NCBI RefSeq assembly: GCF_005222835.1
Contig: NZ_STGA01000028.1
Span: 194,022-258,021, forward strand
DNA: 64,000 nucleotides
Direction: 5' to 3'
Origin: Rhizobium sp. FKY42
GTDB taxonomy: Bacteria > Pseudomonadota > Alphaproteobacteria > Rhizobiales > Rhizobiaceae
The position numbers and the translations under genes are program-made. Position 1 is the first letter of the stretch; each line of letters begins with the position of its first letter. Below the pieces are notes generated by a model. It ran no database searches. It was not told the DNA's origin and worked only from the letters and a program-made list of their open reading frames with translations. This document shows positions 1-7,855 of the stretch, piece by piece.

Positions 1-46
1 CCGTGTTGTGGTCTTAAGTAATATACCTACGTACCCCCTAAGCGGC

Positions 47-388
47 CTAAACGGTCCAGCAAGAGAACCAAAGTGAACCGGGCTTCCTCTTCAATTGCGC
101 TTCCCTGCACTCCTTCCATCTGGCCTTTTCCCTTTGACGCTCCCCAAGATAGCGGCTCACAAGCTGCTGGCTGACATCAAGGATGGTGGCGATGTCGGAA
201 TGGCTGAGCTTCGGGAAGAAGCAGTCCAGCCATGAGACCATCTCGGCAATCTCCATATCTGAAGGGTTCTCATCACGGTGCGGAAACCGCTCCCGGATAG
301 AGCGTCTGTAGCTGTTCCGGCCATCTCGGAAGCTTTCCAATGCCGCTTTGGCTTCCGCCACCGGACCATTCTCTTGCAGCTCAAGCAA
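47..388 (-). CDS. hypothetical small protein with HTH-like segment
   Basis: A 113-residue protein of no family I recognise. Residues about 61-82 (SHSDIATILDVSQQLVSRYL) read like a helix-turn-helix: small residues in the turn and a polar recognition helix, as in sigma-70 region 4 or resolvase-type HTHs. The C-terminus is rich in Lys/Arg. The only start at this length is TTG at 388; no in-frame ATG occurs before about residue 45, so the start is uncertain. It lies 15 bases downstream of the next minus-strand gene and is probably co-transcribed with it. Its place inside the integrated element suggests a DNA-binding accessory protein, but that is inference. Confidence 0.5.
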   Translation of the reverse strand: MLELQENGPVAEAKAALESFRDGRNSYRRSIRERFPHRDENPSDMEIAEMVSWLDCFFPKLSHSDIATILDVSQQLVSRYLGERQREKARWKECREAQLKRKPGSLWFSCWTV

Positions 389-403
389 GGTTGTCGCTTG
401 AGA

Positions 404-700
404 TCACCATTCCGCTATCCAGTCTCTGGCAAGGGGACTGATGACATCGAAGGGAATGGTCCCCTTCGCTTGAATGCGCTTGCCCCAACCTTTGGCAGTC
501 ACCCATGGGCATAGCCTATGACGATGTTGCCTTCCCCCGCCTTCTATCTGGAGGAAGTCCATATGTCGAAGGATGGTCCTGATGCGGCTAGGGCCGACTG
601 AGTGAAGTTCCGCCAGTTCGGTGATGGTGATCCAATCTCCGTCTTCGACAAGGACAAGTTCCCCGGTCTTTCTATCGAGGAGCTGAGAGGTATAGAGCAT
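404..700 (-). CDS. hypothetical element-borne protein, HTH-like
   Basis: About 98 residues from the ATG at 700, which has an AGGA six bases upstream; a TTG nine codons earlier (727) lies in the T-run of the preceding terminator and is less likely. The middle (ITITELAELHSVGPSRIRTI) resembles the winged-helix/HTH of small phage proteins that test a sequence and then bind DNA. I do not recognise a named family. It sits directly downstream of the terminator that follows the Rha-type gene and precedes the 113-residue gene, so those two small genes probably form a separate transcript. No catalytic motif is visible. Confidence 0.5.
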   Translation of the reverse strand: MLYTSQLLDRKTGELVLVEDGDWITITELAELHSVGPSRIRTILRHMDFLQIEGGGRQHRHRLCPWVTAKGWGKRIQAKGTIPFDVISPLARDWIAEW

Positions 701-724
701 GTGTGATCCTACGGTCGTCGGAAA

Positions 725-755
725 CAAAAAACCCCCGCTCTGGTGAGAACGGGGG
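725..755 (-). terminator. rho-independent terminator after the Rha-type gene
   Basis: On the minus strand a CCCCCG/CGGGGG stem (plus an inner CTC/GAG pairing) is followed by six T residues. It lies 27 bases beyond the stop of the Rha-type gene. Confidence 0.85.
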
Positions 756-781
756 CGCTGAGGAGATGAACAAGAGCTGGT

Positions 782-1153
782 TTAGGTTGATGTGGTTGCA
801 CGGGCAGCTTCAGCGGGGTTCGCGAAGTTGGGGATTGAGAGGATGGTGACCGGCTGCTGCGCCTCCTTGGCTTCCAGTTCAATCCAGCGATCAATGATGC
901 GGGTGCGGAGAGCGACCGAATAACCGGAGACGAGGATCAACGTCTCCCGCTTGGGGAGATTGAAGGTGGGAAGTGTCCGGCCAGTCATGTCTTGGTAGCT
1001 CGACGCAAAAGTGCGTTCAGCTATTTCGAGCTGGACGAACATGGCCCTGATATCCCGCATCACATCAGCGTGCCGCTTATCGGTCACAAGTGCGATTTCG
1101 CGGCTGGACATCGTGAGAGTCGAAGCGGTGTTCAGGTTCACAATCTGGTTCAT
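782..1153 (-). CDS. Rha-family phage regulatory protein
   Basis: From the ATG at 1153 the protein has 123 residues and begins MNQIVNLN; an ATG 22 codons further upstream adds a non-conserved tail. The segment TMSSREIALVTDKRHADVMRDI followed by a region rich in Phe/Tyr (F-A-S-S-Y-Q-D) and 'LPTFNLPKRETLILVSGYS' matches the Rha family (phage regulatory protein, pRha domain), in which an 'S.eiAe.tgk.HkdVlrdIr' start and an 'r.fxlpkd...ll.sgy' middle are typical. Rha proteins occur in temperate phages and are thought to affect lytic growth in hosts lacking IHF. It is the most phage-like gene of the element. Two imperfect 24-base repeats lie between it and the integrase. Confidence 0.8.
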   Translation of the reverse strand: MNQIVNLNTASTLTMSSREIALVTDKRHADVMRDIRAMFVQLEIAERTFASSYQDMTGRTLPTFNLPKRETLILVSGYSVALRTRIIDRWIELEAKEAQQPVTILSIPNFANPAEAARATTST

Positions 1154-1303
1154 TTGCAGTTTCCTTGAAGTCAGGTGCGTAAAGACGCTGGGGTTCAGTG
1201 GTGATTGCAGTTCGCCCACGCGCTATTCAGGACACGCAAGGTCGAGCAGCCTTTCGGGTTCGGTCGTTGATGTTGGAGTGTGCCTTGGATGATCCTGAAA
1301 TAG

Positions 1304-1332
1304 AAAAACCCCGCAGCAGGGCAGCTACGGGG
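1304..1332 (-). terminator. rho-independent terminator after the integrase
   Basis: Minus-strand stem CCCCG/CGGGG with an internal GC-rich loop, followed by TTTTT. It lies about 160 bases beyond the integrase stop and before the Rha-type gene. Confidence 0.7.
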
Positions 1333-1353
1333 CCGGAAGGGCAGTTCGGTTTG

Positions 1354-1466
1354 CTAGGGTGGGCCCCAATCGGGGTGGGTGAGAAAACGAGAGTTTGTGG
1401 CTACCCTGAGAAGGGGCTGCCCGGTGCACGCCTCAGTGTTATCTAGGGTGCGTCCCAATCGGGGTC
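1354..1466. repeat. pair of imperfect 24-base direct repeats
   Basis: CTAGGGTG-x-G-x-CCCAATCGGGGT occurs at 1354-1377 and 1443-1466, 21 of 24 positions identical and 89 bases apart. Each copy has a small internal palindrome, CCC-AATC-GGG. They lie in the non-coding gap between the integrase stop and the Rha-type gene start and could be operator or recombination-protein sites of the element. The role is inference. Confidence 0.55.
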
Positions 1467-1494
1467 ACAGGTCTGTGTTTTACGGAAATCAGTG

Positions 1495-2895
1495 TCACGA
1501 CTTGGCCCGCTTCGGTAACTTGACAGCTTCTACACAAGCTCTCTTTTGGTCATCGGAGGCACCACCGGAATACTTCTTCAGGGTGAAGTCACGGCCCTGC
1601 TCGTGGCCTACTACCAGTGAAATGATGCTCTCTTGCTGGCCTGCCTGCTCCGCTTGTGTGACGAACCATCGACGGAATGAGTGGAAGTTCACGAGGCTTC
1701 GGCGCTGCCCTGCATGGGCATCATCAACCTTCAGCTTCTTGCGGTACTGCGCAAACCGCTTGCCGAAGATATCCCCGGGGTTTCTCTCATTAGCCAGCTC
1801 ATGGAAGAGCCATTGATGGGCGAATTTGCCCTTTAATCGCCTGCGGACGATTTCCGTCAAGTCGGGATGAACCGGCACCTTGCGTGCAGCGGCCTTGGTC
1901 TTGCCCTGCCTGATATCGAACCAGAGCTTGCCAGCCGCATCCGTCACGCATTCCTCAGCCAGAAGGGTGACAATCTCTGCCAGCCTCATCCCTGAAAGCG
2001 CAGAGATGCGAATGGCGTCGTGGATTTGATCCTTGAAGGCTTCCTTCATTCCGTCCGGGAACCGCGCATACAGCAGCGTCCGCATCTCCTCCTCCGTGAA
2101 GGGCCTTTCCTCTGCCTGCTGCTCACGCTCCGCTCTACGGCCCCGCTGAGGCATCTTCTGGCCTTCCCAAGGGTTCTTGTCGGAACCGTACAGGCCACGA
2201 GCAATGAGGTAGTCCCAATACAGCTTGACGCTGCCGTGGTGCTTCTTAGCCGTGGAGGCATGCATTCCGCTGATGTGCTCTGAGAAGTATTCCCCGGCAA
2301 CTGAGCGGGTGATGTCAGGGAGTGCTAGATCCCTTCCCTTCGCCCACTCAGCGAAACGCTTGATGAGGTTACGCCGCTCTTCAGTCGTCTTCGGTGCAAG
2401 TCTGGCTTCGGTGAGATAGGCTTCGACGTACTTGTCCACCTCAACGTCGCCGTGAACAATCTTGACGAACTTGTCCCTAGCGGGTCCGCCATGTTCGCGC
2501 TTGATCTGCTCGGCGGCATCTTCGAACAGAGAGTGTGCGTCAACTGGGTTTTCCATCCCATCCGAGAAGGTTCCATCACCAAGGACCTTCGCTGCCCATG
2601 CCGAAGAGTCCCGCTTAGCTTCAGCAAGCTCTGCCCTCCACGCCAGCGCAAGCGTTTCGATGCTGTCGTTCACAGGGGCCGTAGCGCGTCCCTCACGCGC
2701 ATCATTGAAGGCACGCTCAACAACCCTCTCCAGCTCATCACGGCGCTCCATGGCCTCCCTGAGGTCGCTAGTACCGAGGCTCTGGAGGTAAGCAGTTTTG
2801 CCTCCGAAGAAGGGCCTGATCTTGGCGGGAATGTCCCGTTTAAACCACCATGTCAGACCCCTCAAATCGAGGTAGCGGCGGGCGTTTTTTGACAT
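1495..2895 (-). CDS. tyrosine recombinase / integrase
   Basis: A 466-residue site-specific recombinase that would catalyse integration and excision of the element. The C-terminal catalytic domain carries the family residues: Arg in 'ALSGMRLAEI', Lys in the beta-turn 'DIRQGKTKAAARKVPVHP', His-x-x-Arg in 'NFHSFRRWF', a second His in 'VVGHEQGR' and the Tyr nucleophile in 'LKKYSGG'. The N-terminus (LRGLTWWFKRDIPAKIR) is the arm-binding/DUF6538-like start seen in many alphaproteobacterial integrases, and a core-binding SAM-like domain lies between. Length is usual and the frame is intact, so it may be functional. Two direct repeats of ATTGGTCTGAA abut its start codon. The start ATG (2895) has no strong ribosome site. 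Confidence 0.9.
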   Translation of the reverse strand: MSKNARRYLDLRGLTWWFKRDIPAKIRPFFGGKTAYLQSLGTSDLREAMERRDELERVVERAFNDAREGRATAPVNDSIETLALAWRAELAEAKRDSSAWAAKVLGDGTFSDGMENPVDAHSLFEDAAEQIKREHGGPARDKFVKIVHGDVEVDKYVEAYLTEARLAPKTTEERRNLIKRFAEWAKGRDLALPDITRSVAGEYFSEHISGMHASTAKKHHGSVKLYWDYLIARGLYGSDKNPWEGQKMPQRGRRAEREQQAEERPFTEEEMRTLLYARFPDGMKEAFKDQIHDAIRISALSGMRLAEIVTLLAEECVTDAAGKLWFDIRQGKTKAAARKVPVHPDLTEIVRRRLKGKFAHQWLFHELANERNPGDIFGKRFAQYRKKLKVDDAHAGQRRSLVNFHSFRRWFVTQAEQAGQQESIISLVVGHEQGRDFTLKKYSGGASDDQKRACVEAVKLPKRAKS

Positions 2896-2919
2896 TTCAG
2901 ACCAATCATTCAGACCAAT
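2896..2919. repeat. tandem 11-base repeats at the integrase start
   Basis: TTCAGACCAAT occurs twice in tandem (2896-2906 and 2909-2919), and ten of its bases recur at 3057-3066 (TTCAGACCAA). The first two abut the integrase start, and the third lies on the far side of the tRNA-like core. Such repeats are what arm-type integrase sites or an autoregulatory operator would look like. The role is inference. Confidence 0.5.
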
Positions 2920-2982
2920 TTCTGAGGCTGATTAGCACGTGAAATCAATGGTTTCAATCGCTTAACGACCATCCGTGTAGAG

Positions 2983-2999
2983 CCCGCTTAGCTCCACCA
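2983..2999 (+). other. putative attachment site: tRNA 3'-end fragment
   Basis: CCCGCTTAGCTCCACCA reads as the last 17 bases of a tRNA: the end of a T-stem, a 7-base acceptor strand (TAGCTCC), discriminator A and CCA. It equals the 3' end I recall for gammaproteobacterial tRNA-Ala. No T-loop or anticodon arm precedes it, so this is not a complete gene. Its orientation (CCA pointing right, element on the left) fits the junction left after insertion into a plus-strand tRNA or tmRNA gene lying to the left of this window. Confidence 0.6.
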
Positions 3000-3088
3000 A
3001 ATTCTCCAATACAGCTCTACAGCTGAATTGACGCCTTTGGCGTAGTAGACGGGCTTTTCAGACCAACGTCGTCGACCTAGCAGATCAC

Positions 3089-3343
3089 CTACCGCCTTGG
3101 CTCTCCGCCGGGCGCATAGACGCTCTTGCTCTCAAAACGAAACTTGTGACTGCACTGGCAGCGCAGCATGTATTTGCGCGGATCGCGTGACGCGAATTCG
3201 GTCGAGAAGCCCTTTGGCATTTCGTCGATCTGGAAGCCGGGATCTTTGCGGCGCGGGTCGTCATCCTCGGAAACCTCGGCAAAGCCAGAGTGTCCGCATT
3301 GAGGGCATTCAAGTTTCCGGGAATATCGATCGCGCGCTGCCAT
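3089..3343 (-). CDS. small zinc-ribbon-like protein
   Basis: An 84-residue hypothetical protein. Near the N-terminus a Cys-x2-Cys (ECPQCGHSG) and, near residue 63, a Cys-x-Cys (LRCQCSHKF) could bind one zinc as a ribbon; the two pairs are separated by an acidic linker (SEDDDP). Short proteins of this kind are common in Rhizobiaceae, and I know no function for them. It is a stand-alone gene, divergent from the DNA glycosylase gene, and probably the first chromosomal gene past the integrated element. Confidence 0.7.
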   Translation of the reverse strand: MAARDRYSRKLECPQCGHSGFAEVSEDDDPRRKDPGFQIDEMPKGFSTEFASRDPRKYMLRCQCSHKFRFESKSVYAPGGEPRR

Positions 3344-3464
3344 GCCGCTTACCTAAGATGGTAGCTTGATGATGGCAAGCCTCATGGCTCGATCGCTGGG
3401 ACAATGTCTTGCGGGATGTCAAAACCACCTCCAGATATCGAGAGAGAAACGGAGATAAAGGCGC

Positions 3465-4022
3465 GTGCAGGAATTCGAACTGTTCTTTAACAGGAGCGCC
3501 GTCGAGATTGCCCGCGATCTCATCGGTGCGAGCCTTTGCGTTGACGGGATCGGCGGGGTTATCGTCGAAACGGAGGCCTATATGCCCGATGATCCGGCAT
3601 CGCATAGTTTTCGCGGTCAGACCAACCGCAACCGCTCCATGTTCGGGCCAGCAGCACACGCCTATGTCTACCGTTCCTATGGCATTCACTGGTGCCTGAA
3701 CTTCGTGTGCCTTCCCGCGAGCGCGGTGCTGATCCGCGCCATCCAGCCGGTCCACGGCCTGGCAGAGATGGAAGAACGGCGCAGGGTTTCCGATCCATTG
3801 CTGCTATGCGCTGGACCCGGCAGGGTTTCCCAAGCGCTTGGCATTGATATCCGGCATGATGGACTGCCGCTAGGAATGCCTCCCTTCGAATTGACGATAA
3901 TTCGCGAACCGGCGTTGGTGGTTACTGACAGAAGAATCGGCATTAGCAAGGCGGTGGATCATCTCTGGCGATTCGGCCTGCAGGACTCCGTCTACCTGAG
4001 CAAAAAATTCAGGTCGCCTTAA
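3465..4022 (+). CDS. 3-methyladenine DNA glycosylase (AAG/MPG family)
   Basis: A 185-residue base-excision repair enzyme that removes alkylated purines (3-methyladenine, hypoxanthine) from DNA. Family signatures are visible in order: 'ARDLIGASL', the catalytic region 'GVIVETEAYMPDDPASHS' with the general-base Glu, 'RNRSMFGPAAHAYVYRSYGIHWCLNFV' with the intercalating-loop Tyr, and 'CAGPGRVSQALGID'. The length fits bacterial members. Start is GTG at 3465, preceded by GGAGATAAAGG. It appears monocistronic, with 118 bases to kynU. The AAG family is better represented in Gram-positives and rhizobia than in enterics, which use Tag/AlkA instead. Confidence 0.9.
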   Translation: MQEFELFFNRSAVEIARDLIGASLCVDGIGGVIVETEAYMPDDPASHSFRGQTNRNRSMFGPAAHAYVYRSYGIHWCLNFVCLPASAVLIRAIQPVHGLAEMEERRRVSDPLLLCAGPGRVSQALGIDIRHDGLPLGMPPFELTIIREPALVVTDRRIGISKAVDHLWRFGLQDSVYLSKKFRSP

Positions 4023-4140
4023 TTGGTAAAATTGGCAGTGACCTCACCAAGACTATTTTAAACCTAAAACATCTGGATTATCGTTTGTCTGTTTTCTTCG
4101 GCTGTGACGAGACGTTGAGGTTTATGATGGGATTGTCGGC

Positions 4141-5340
4141 ATGATGGATTTCGCTAGGACACGTACACTGTTTCACATGCCGGAAGGTGTCATTTATCTG
4201 GATGGGAATTCGCTCGGGCCTTTGCCCCATTCTGCCGTGGAGCGGGTCTCGTCGCTGATGACAGATCAGTGGGGCGAAATGCTGATCCGCGGCTGGAACG
4301 AGGCACAGTGGATGACCATGCCCCGCCGGGTGGGCGACCGTATTGGCCGGCTGATCGGTGCACCTGCCGGAACCGTGGTCATGGGTGACACGCTTTCCAT
4401 CAAGGTGTACCAGGCACTTGCCTCTGCCCTGGATCTCGTTGAAGACAAAAGCCGCCGGGTGATCCTGTCGGATAGCGGCAACTTTCCCTCCGATCTCTAT
4501 ATGGCAGAAGGGCTCATCGAGTCTCTTGATCGCGGCTATGTACTCAAGGTTGTCGCGCCGGACGAAGTGGAGGCGGCGATCGACGAAACCGTGGCCGTGA
4601 CGATGTTGACGGAAGTGGATTATCGTACAGGTCGTCTGCACGATATGAAGGCGCTGACCGCCAAGGCCCATGCCGTGGATGCACTTGCGATCTGGGATCT
4701 GGCGCATTCTGCGGGCGCCATCCCGGTTGACCTCGCGGGGGCTGAAGCCGATTTCGCCGTGGGCTGCACCTACAAATATTTGAACGGTGGGCCGGGTGCG
4801 CCTGCCTTCATCTATGTTGCGCCAAAATGGGCGGATCAAGCACGCCCTGCCCTCTCGGGATGGCTGGGCCACGAAAGACCATTTGCGTTCGATCTCACCT
4901 ATCAACCGGGCGACGGAATCGACCGCATGCGCGTTGGTACGCCGCCCATCATTGCGCTGGCGGCTTTGGATGCCGCGCTCGATGCCTGGGACGGGGTTGA
5001 GATGGTCGATGTACGGGAAAAATCGATTGCGCTTTGCGATCTCTTCATCCGCGAAGTGGAGGCCAAGTGCCCGAGCCTGACACTCGGTTCGCCGCGAGAA
5101 GGGACCAAACGTGGCAGCCAGGTGTCGTTCATTCATGCAGAAGGCTATGCCATCATGCAGGCGCTGATCAGCCGCGGCGTGATCGGCGATTTTCGCGCGC
5201 CGAATGCGATCCGCTTCGGCTTCACGCCGCTCTACATCGATGAGGCCGATGTGGTCGCTGCCGTCGACATTCTGGCGGATATCATGGCCAACACCCTCTG
5301 GGACCAGCCGCAGTTCAAGCAGAAGGCGCTCGTAACGTGA
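4141..5340 (+). CDS. kynU: kynureninase
   Basis: A PLP-dependent cytosolic enzyme that splits L-kynurenine into anthranilate and alanine. It is a fold-type I aminotransferase-like protein of 399 residues, the usual length. The N-terminal '[14 protein letters not shown]' is a kynureninase hallmark; 'DSGNFPSD' and '[14 protein letters not shown]' (with the Asp that pairs with the PLP ring nitrogen) follow, and Lys212 in '[12 protein letters not shown]' should form the Schiff base. It is the first gene of a kynurenine operon: its stop overlaps the next start (GTGA). ATG codons at 4141 and 4144 are both possible starts. No Lrp-type kynR is seen next to it. Confidence 0.95.
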   Translation: MMDFARTRTLFHMPEGVIYLDGNSLGPLPHSAVERVSSLMTDQWGEMLIRGWNEAQWMTMPRRVGDRIGRLIGAPAGTVVMGDTLSIKVYQALASALDLVEDKSRRVILSDSGNFPSDLYMAEGLIESLDRGYVLKVVAPDEVEAAIDETVAVTMLTEVDYRTGRLHDMKALTAKAHAVDALAIWDLAHSAGAIPVDLAGAEADFAVGCTYKYLNGGPGAPAFIYVAPKWADQARPALSGWLGHERPFAFDLTYQPGDGIDRMRVGTPPIIALAALDAALDAWDGVEMVDVREKSIALCDLFIREVEAKCPSLTLGSPREGTKRGSQVSFIHAEGYAIMQALISRGVIGDFRAPNAIRFGFTPLYIDEADVVAAVDILADIMANTLWDQPQFKQKALVT

Positions 5341-6176
5341 CCGACAAGCCCTATGATCCCGCAAAGGAAGGGGCGCAAATGTCCTTCCGCGAGCGCATGT
5401 CCTATACGGACTATCTGCAGCTTGACCCGATCCTGTCTGCACAGAAACCGCTTTCCAGCGCACATGACGAATTGCTGTTCATCATCCAGCACCAGACGTC
5501 GGAACTCTGGATGAAGCTGGCCATCCACGAGATCACCTCCGCCATGCAGGCTATTCGCCGGGACGATCCGCAGCCCGCGTTCAAGATGCTGTCACGCGTG
5601 GCACGCATCTTCGAGCAGTTGAACAGCGCCTGGGACGTTCTGCGCACGATGACGCCAAGCGAGTATACCGATTTCCGCAATGCGCTTGGTCAGTCTTCCG
5701 GCTTTCAGTCCTATCAGTATCGCGCAATCGAGTTTCTGGCGGGCAATCGCAATGCAGCCATGTTGGGACCACACCAGCATCGACCCGACCTGCTGGCGCA
5801 TCTGGAAGACATTCTTTCCCGCCCCAGTCTGTATGACGAAGCCATTCTGCTTCTCGGACGAAGCGGTTTCGACATCGGCGCTGACGGCGAACGCCAGGAT
5901 TGGCGTGAAAAGCGTGGTGAGAGCGAGCAGGTGCTGGAAGCTTGGCGAGCCGTCTATGCGGCACCCGGCAAACATTGGGTGCTTTACGAGCTGGCAGAGA
6001 AGCTGGTGGATTTCGAAGACTATTTCCGTCGCTGGCGTTTCAACCATGTCACCACCGTCGAGCGTGTCATCGGCTTCAAGCGCGGAACCGGTGGGACGTC
6101 TGGCACCCAGTATCTGAAGAAGATGCTGGAGGTGGAACTCTTTCCAGAATTGTGGCGCGTCAGAACCGTACTTTGA
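5337..6176 (+). CDS. kynA: tryptophan 2,3-dioxygenase
   Basis: A heme enzyme that opens the indole ring of L-tryptophan with O2 to give N-formylkynurenine, the first step of the pathway. The 279-residue sequence has the family signatures '[14 protein letters not shown]', '[19 protein letters not shown]' (with a substrate-pocket His), '[13 protein letters not shown]' and the C-terminal '[25 protein letters not shown]', which includes the proximal-His region. Start is GTG at 5337, overlapping the kynU stop by four bases, so the two are translationally coupled. Gene order here puts the last-step enzyme first. Confidence 0.95.
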   Translation: MTDKPYDPAKEGAQMSFRERMSYTDYLQLDPILSAQKPLSSAHDELLFIIQHQTSELWMKLAIHEITSAMQAIRRDDPQPAFKMLSRVARIFEQLNSAWDVLRTMTPSEYTDFRNALGQSSGFQSYQYRAIEFLAGNRNAAMLGPHQHRPDLLAHLEDILSRPSLYDEAILLLGRSGFDIGADGERQDWREKRGESEQVLEAWRAVYAAPGKHWVLYELAEKLVDFEDYFRRWRFNHVTTVERVIGFKRGTGGTSGTQYLKKMLEVELFPELWRVRTVL

Positions 6177-6194
6177 CACCAGCGGGAGGGATTG

Positions 6195-7022
6195 ATGCTG
6201 TTTTACCGGATCGATGACTGGAGCGACGCCTATACAAATGGCGGCAACATCCCGCACGGCGAGGCATGGCCGCAATCCTGGGTAGAACCGGCAAGGCTCT
6301 ATCGCGAACGCATGGTCGAAGCAGGTCGCGCCCGGCTCGATCTTTCCTATGGAGCAAGCACGCGCAATCGCTTCGATCTTTTCCTTCCACAAGGAACTCC
6401 GAAGGGCCTCGTCGTCTACGTCCACGGCGGCTATTGGCAGGCGCTCGACAAAGGCTACTGGTCGCATCTGGCCAATGGCAGCATCGAGCATGGCTATGCG
6501 GTGGCCATGCCTTCCTACACGCTGTGTCCGGATGTGCATGTGGGTGACATCGTTCAGGAAGTCGCCGCCGCCATTGCAGATGCAGCCGGTGAGATCGATG
6601 GGCCAATCCACCTGACGGGCCACTCCGCCGGCGGCCATCTTGTCACGCGCATGGTGGCCGAAAATTCACCCCTGCCCAACGAGGTTCGTTCCCGGGTGCG
6701 GACGGTGGTTTCGATTTCCGGTGTTCATGATCTGCGGCCACTGGTGAACACCAACCTCAATGCCAAGCTGCGGCTTGACGATGAGGAGGCCGCTCAGGAA
6801 AGTCCCGTCTTGATGCGACCCGGTCGCGACACACGGCTTTTCTGCTGGGTGGGTGCGAACGAGCGTTCGGAATTCGTTCGCCAGAATACGTTGATGGCCA
6901 GCGTCTGGCTCGGTCTCGGCGCGGCAACCGGAGCCTATGCGGAACCTGACAAGCACCATTTCACGATTGTCGATGGGCTTGCCGATCCTCATCATCCGCT
7001 GGTGACGACCCTTCTCTCCTGA
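6195..7022 (+). CDS. arylformamidase-type alpha/beta hydrolase (kynurenine formamidase)
   Basis: A 275-residue alpha/beta hydrolase. 'YVHGGYWQALDKGYW' is the oxyanion-hole HGGxW motif of eukaryotic-type kynurenine formamidases, 'LTGHSAGGHLVTRM' holds the nucleophile Ser, and a late 'PDKHHFTIVDG' holds the catalytic His. Its position 18 bases after kynA indicates that it hydrolyses N-formylkynurenine to kynurenine, completing a three-gene tryptophan-to-anthranilate route. It is not the cyclase-like KynB fold of Pseudomonas and Bacillus. Start is the ATG at 6195, behind GCGGGAGG; an overlapping TTG at 6192 is less likely. Substrate is inferred from motif and context. Confidence 0.85.
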   Translation: MLFYRIDDWSDAYTNGGNIPHGEAWPQSWVEPARLYRERMVEAGRARLDLSYGASTRNRFDLFLPQGTPKGLVVYVHGGYWQALDKGYWSHLANGSIEHGYAVAMPSYTLCPDVHVGDIVQEVAAAIADAAGEIDGPIHLTGHSAGGHLVTRMVAENSPLPNEVRSRVRTVVSISGVHDLRPLVNTNLNAKLRLDDEEAAQESPVLMRPGRDTRLFCWVGANERSEFVRQNTLMASVWLGLGAATGAYAEPDKHHFTIVDGLADPHHPLVTTLLS

Positions 7023-7147
7023 CCTTTCACGCTTCTTCGTTTTCGTCTGCAAAATGTGAGCACTCGACGATTGAATGGCCCCTCCCCTTCAGGCTGACGC
7101 AGATCTAGGTTGAGCTGGGCAGGATGCGAATCACCGGGTGACGACAA

Positions 7148-7855
7148 ATGACCGTGGCAAGACGAAAGCGATTGATTCGTGCGCAACGCGCCTGGACAGG
7201 GATTGCGCTCGTTGCTGCGATTTCTTTCCTGGCCGGAATGACCGATGCCATCGGCCTGCGGCTTTCCGGTGACTTTGTGTCCTTCATGACCGGGAATACA
7301 ACGCGTGCCGCCATCTTCATCGTGGACGGCAACTGGGGACATGGACTGGTGCTGCTCGGCGCCATTGCGCTTTTCGTCATGGGTAACGCGCTGGGAATCG
7401 TCATGGCCAGTATCGTTCGACGCAGGATCTTCGGCGTCTTGGCCGCGGTGGCCCTGCTCCTCAGCCTCGCGTCAATATTGGACCAACCGCAGTTTGGCGT
7501 GCTGCGCTTCTACCTCGTCGTTCTTGCCATGGGCGTCGTGAATGCCGCTGTCGAGCAGATTGAAGGCCTGCCCATCGGTCTGACCTATGTGACGGGGGCG
7601 TTATCGCGTCTGGGGCGCGGCATTGGCCGTTTCATCATGGGAAACAGGCGGCTGGACTGGTCCATCCAGATCGTACCTTGGTCCGGCATGGTGACAGGTG
7701 CTCTTTGCGGCGCCCTGATCGGCGGGGCATTTGCGCGCGAATCATTATTCCTTGCGGCGGTTTTTGCGATGACCATCGCCATTTCGTCGCTTTTCATCCG
7801 CAAGACGCTTCATCATCGCTATAATCATCGCTCAGCCAGTACCTCACGCAGATAA
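7148..7855 (+). CDS. YoaK/DUF1275 family membrane protein
   Basis: A 235-residue inner-membrane protein with about six hydrophobic segments. The N-terminal 'AAISFLAGMTDAIGLRLSGDFVSFMTGNTTRAA' is characteristic of DUF1275 (YoaK) proteins: a first helix followed by the FvSfMTGN motif. The later 'GLPIGLTYVTGALSRLGRGIG' is also typical. No transported substrate is known to me for this family. Its stop overlaps the start of the YdcF-like gene by one base, so the two are co-transcribed. Confidence 0.85.
   Translation: MTVARRKRLIRAQRAWTGIALVAAISFLAGMTDAIGLRLSGDFVSFMTGNTTRAAIFIVDGNWGHGLVLLGAIALFVMGNALGIVMASIVRRRIFGVLAAVALLLSLASILDQPQFGVLRFYLVVLAMGVVNAAVEQIEGLPIGLTYVTGALSRLGRGIGRFIMGNRRLDWSIQIVPWSGMVTGALCGALIGGAFARESLFLAAVFAMTIAISSLFIRKTLHHRYNHRSASTSRR

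Larger units (their letters stand above)
1..2999. mobile_element. right end of an integrated phage/genomic island
   Basis: Seen: four minus-strand genes (two small HTH-like proteins, a Rha-type phage regulator, a tyrosine integrase), each pair separated by strong terminators, ending at a 17-base tRNA 3'-end-like sequence (2983-2999). From 3089 on the genes are ordinary rhizobial chromosomal genes. Known: tyrosine integrases often insert into tRNA 3' ends, leave a complete tRNA at one end and a short copy of its 3' end at the other, and the integrase gene usually lies next to one of these. Inference: the element extends left beyond the window and this is its integrase-side end. Only about 3 kb is visible, so a phage cannot be told from a genomic island. 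Confidence 0.7.

Noticed and set aside
4078-5463. Long minus-strand open frame (461 codons) opposite kynU
   Set aside because: Antisense mirror of kynU extending over the start of kynA; no recognisable family.
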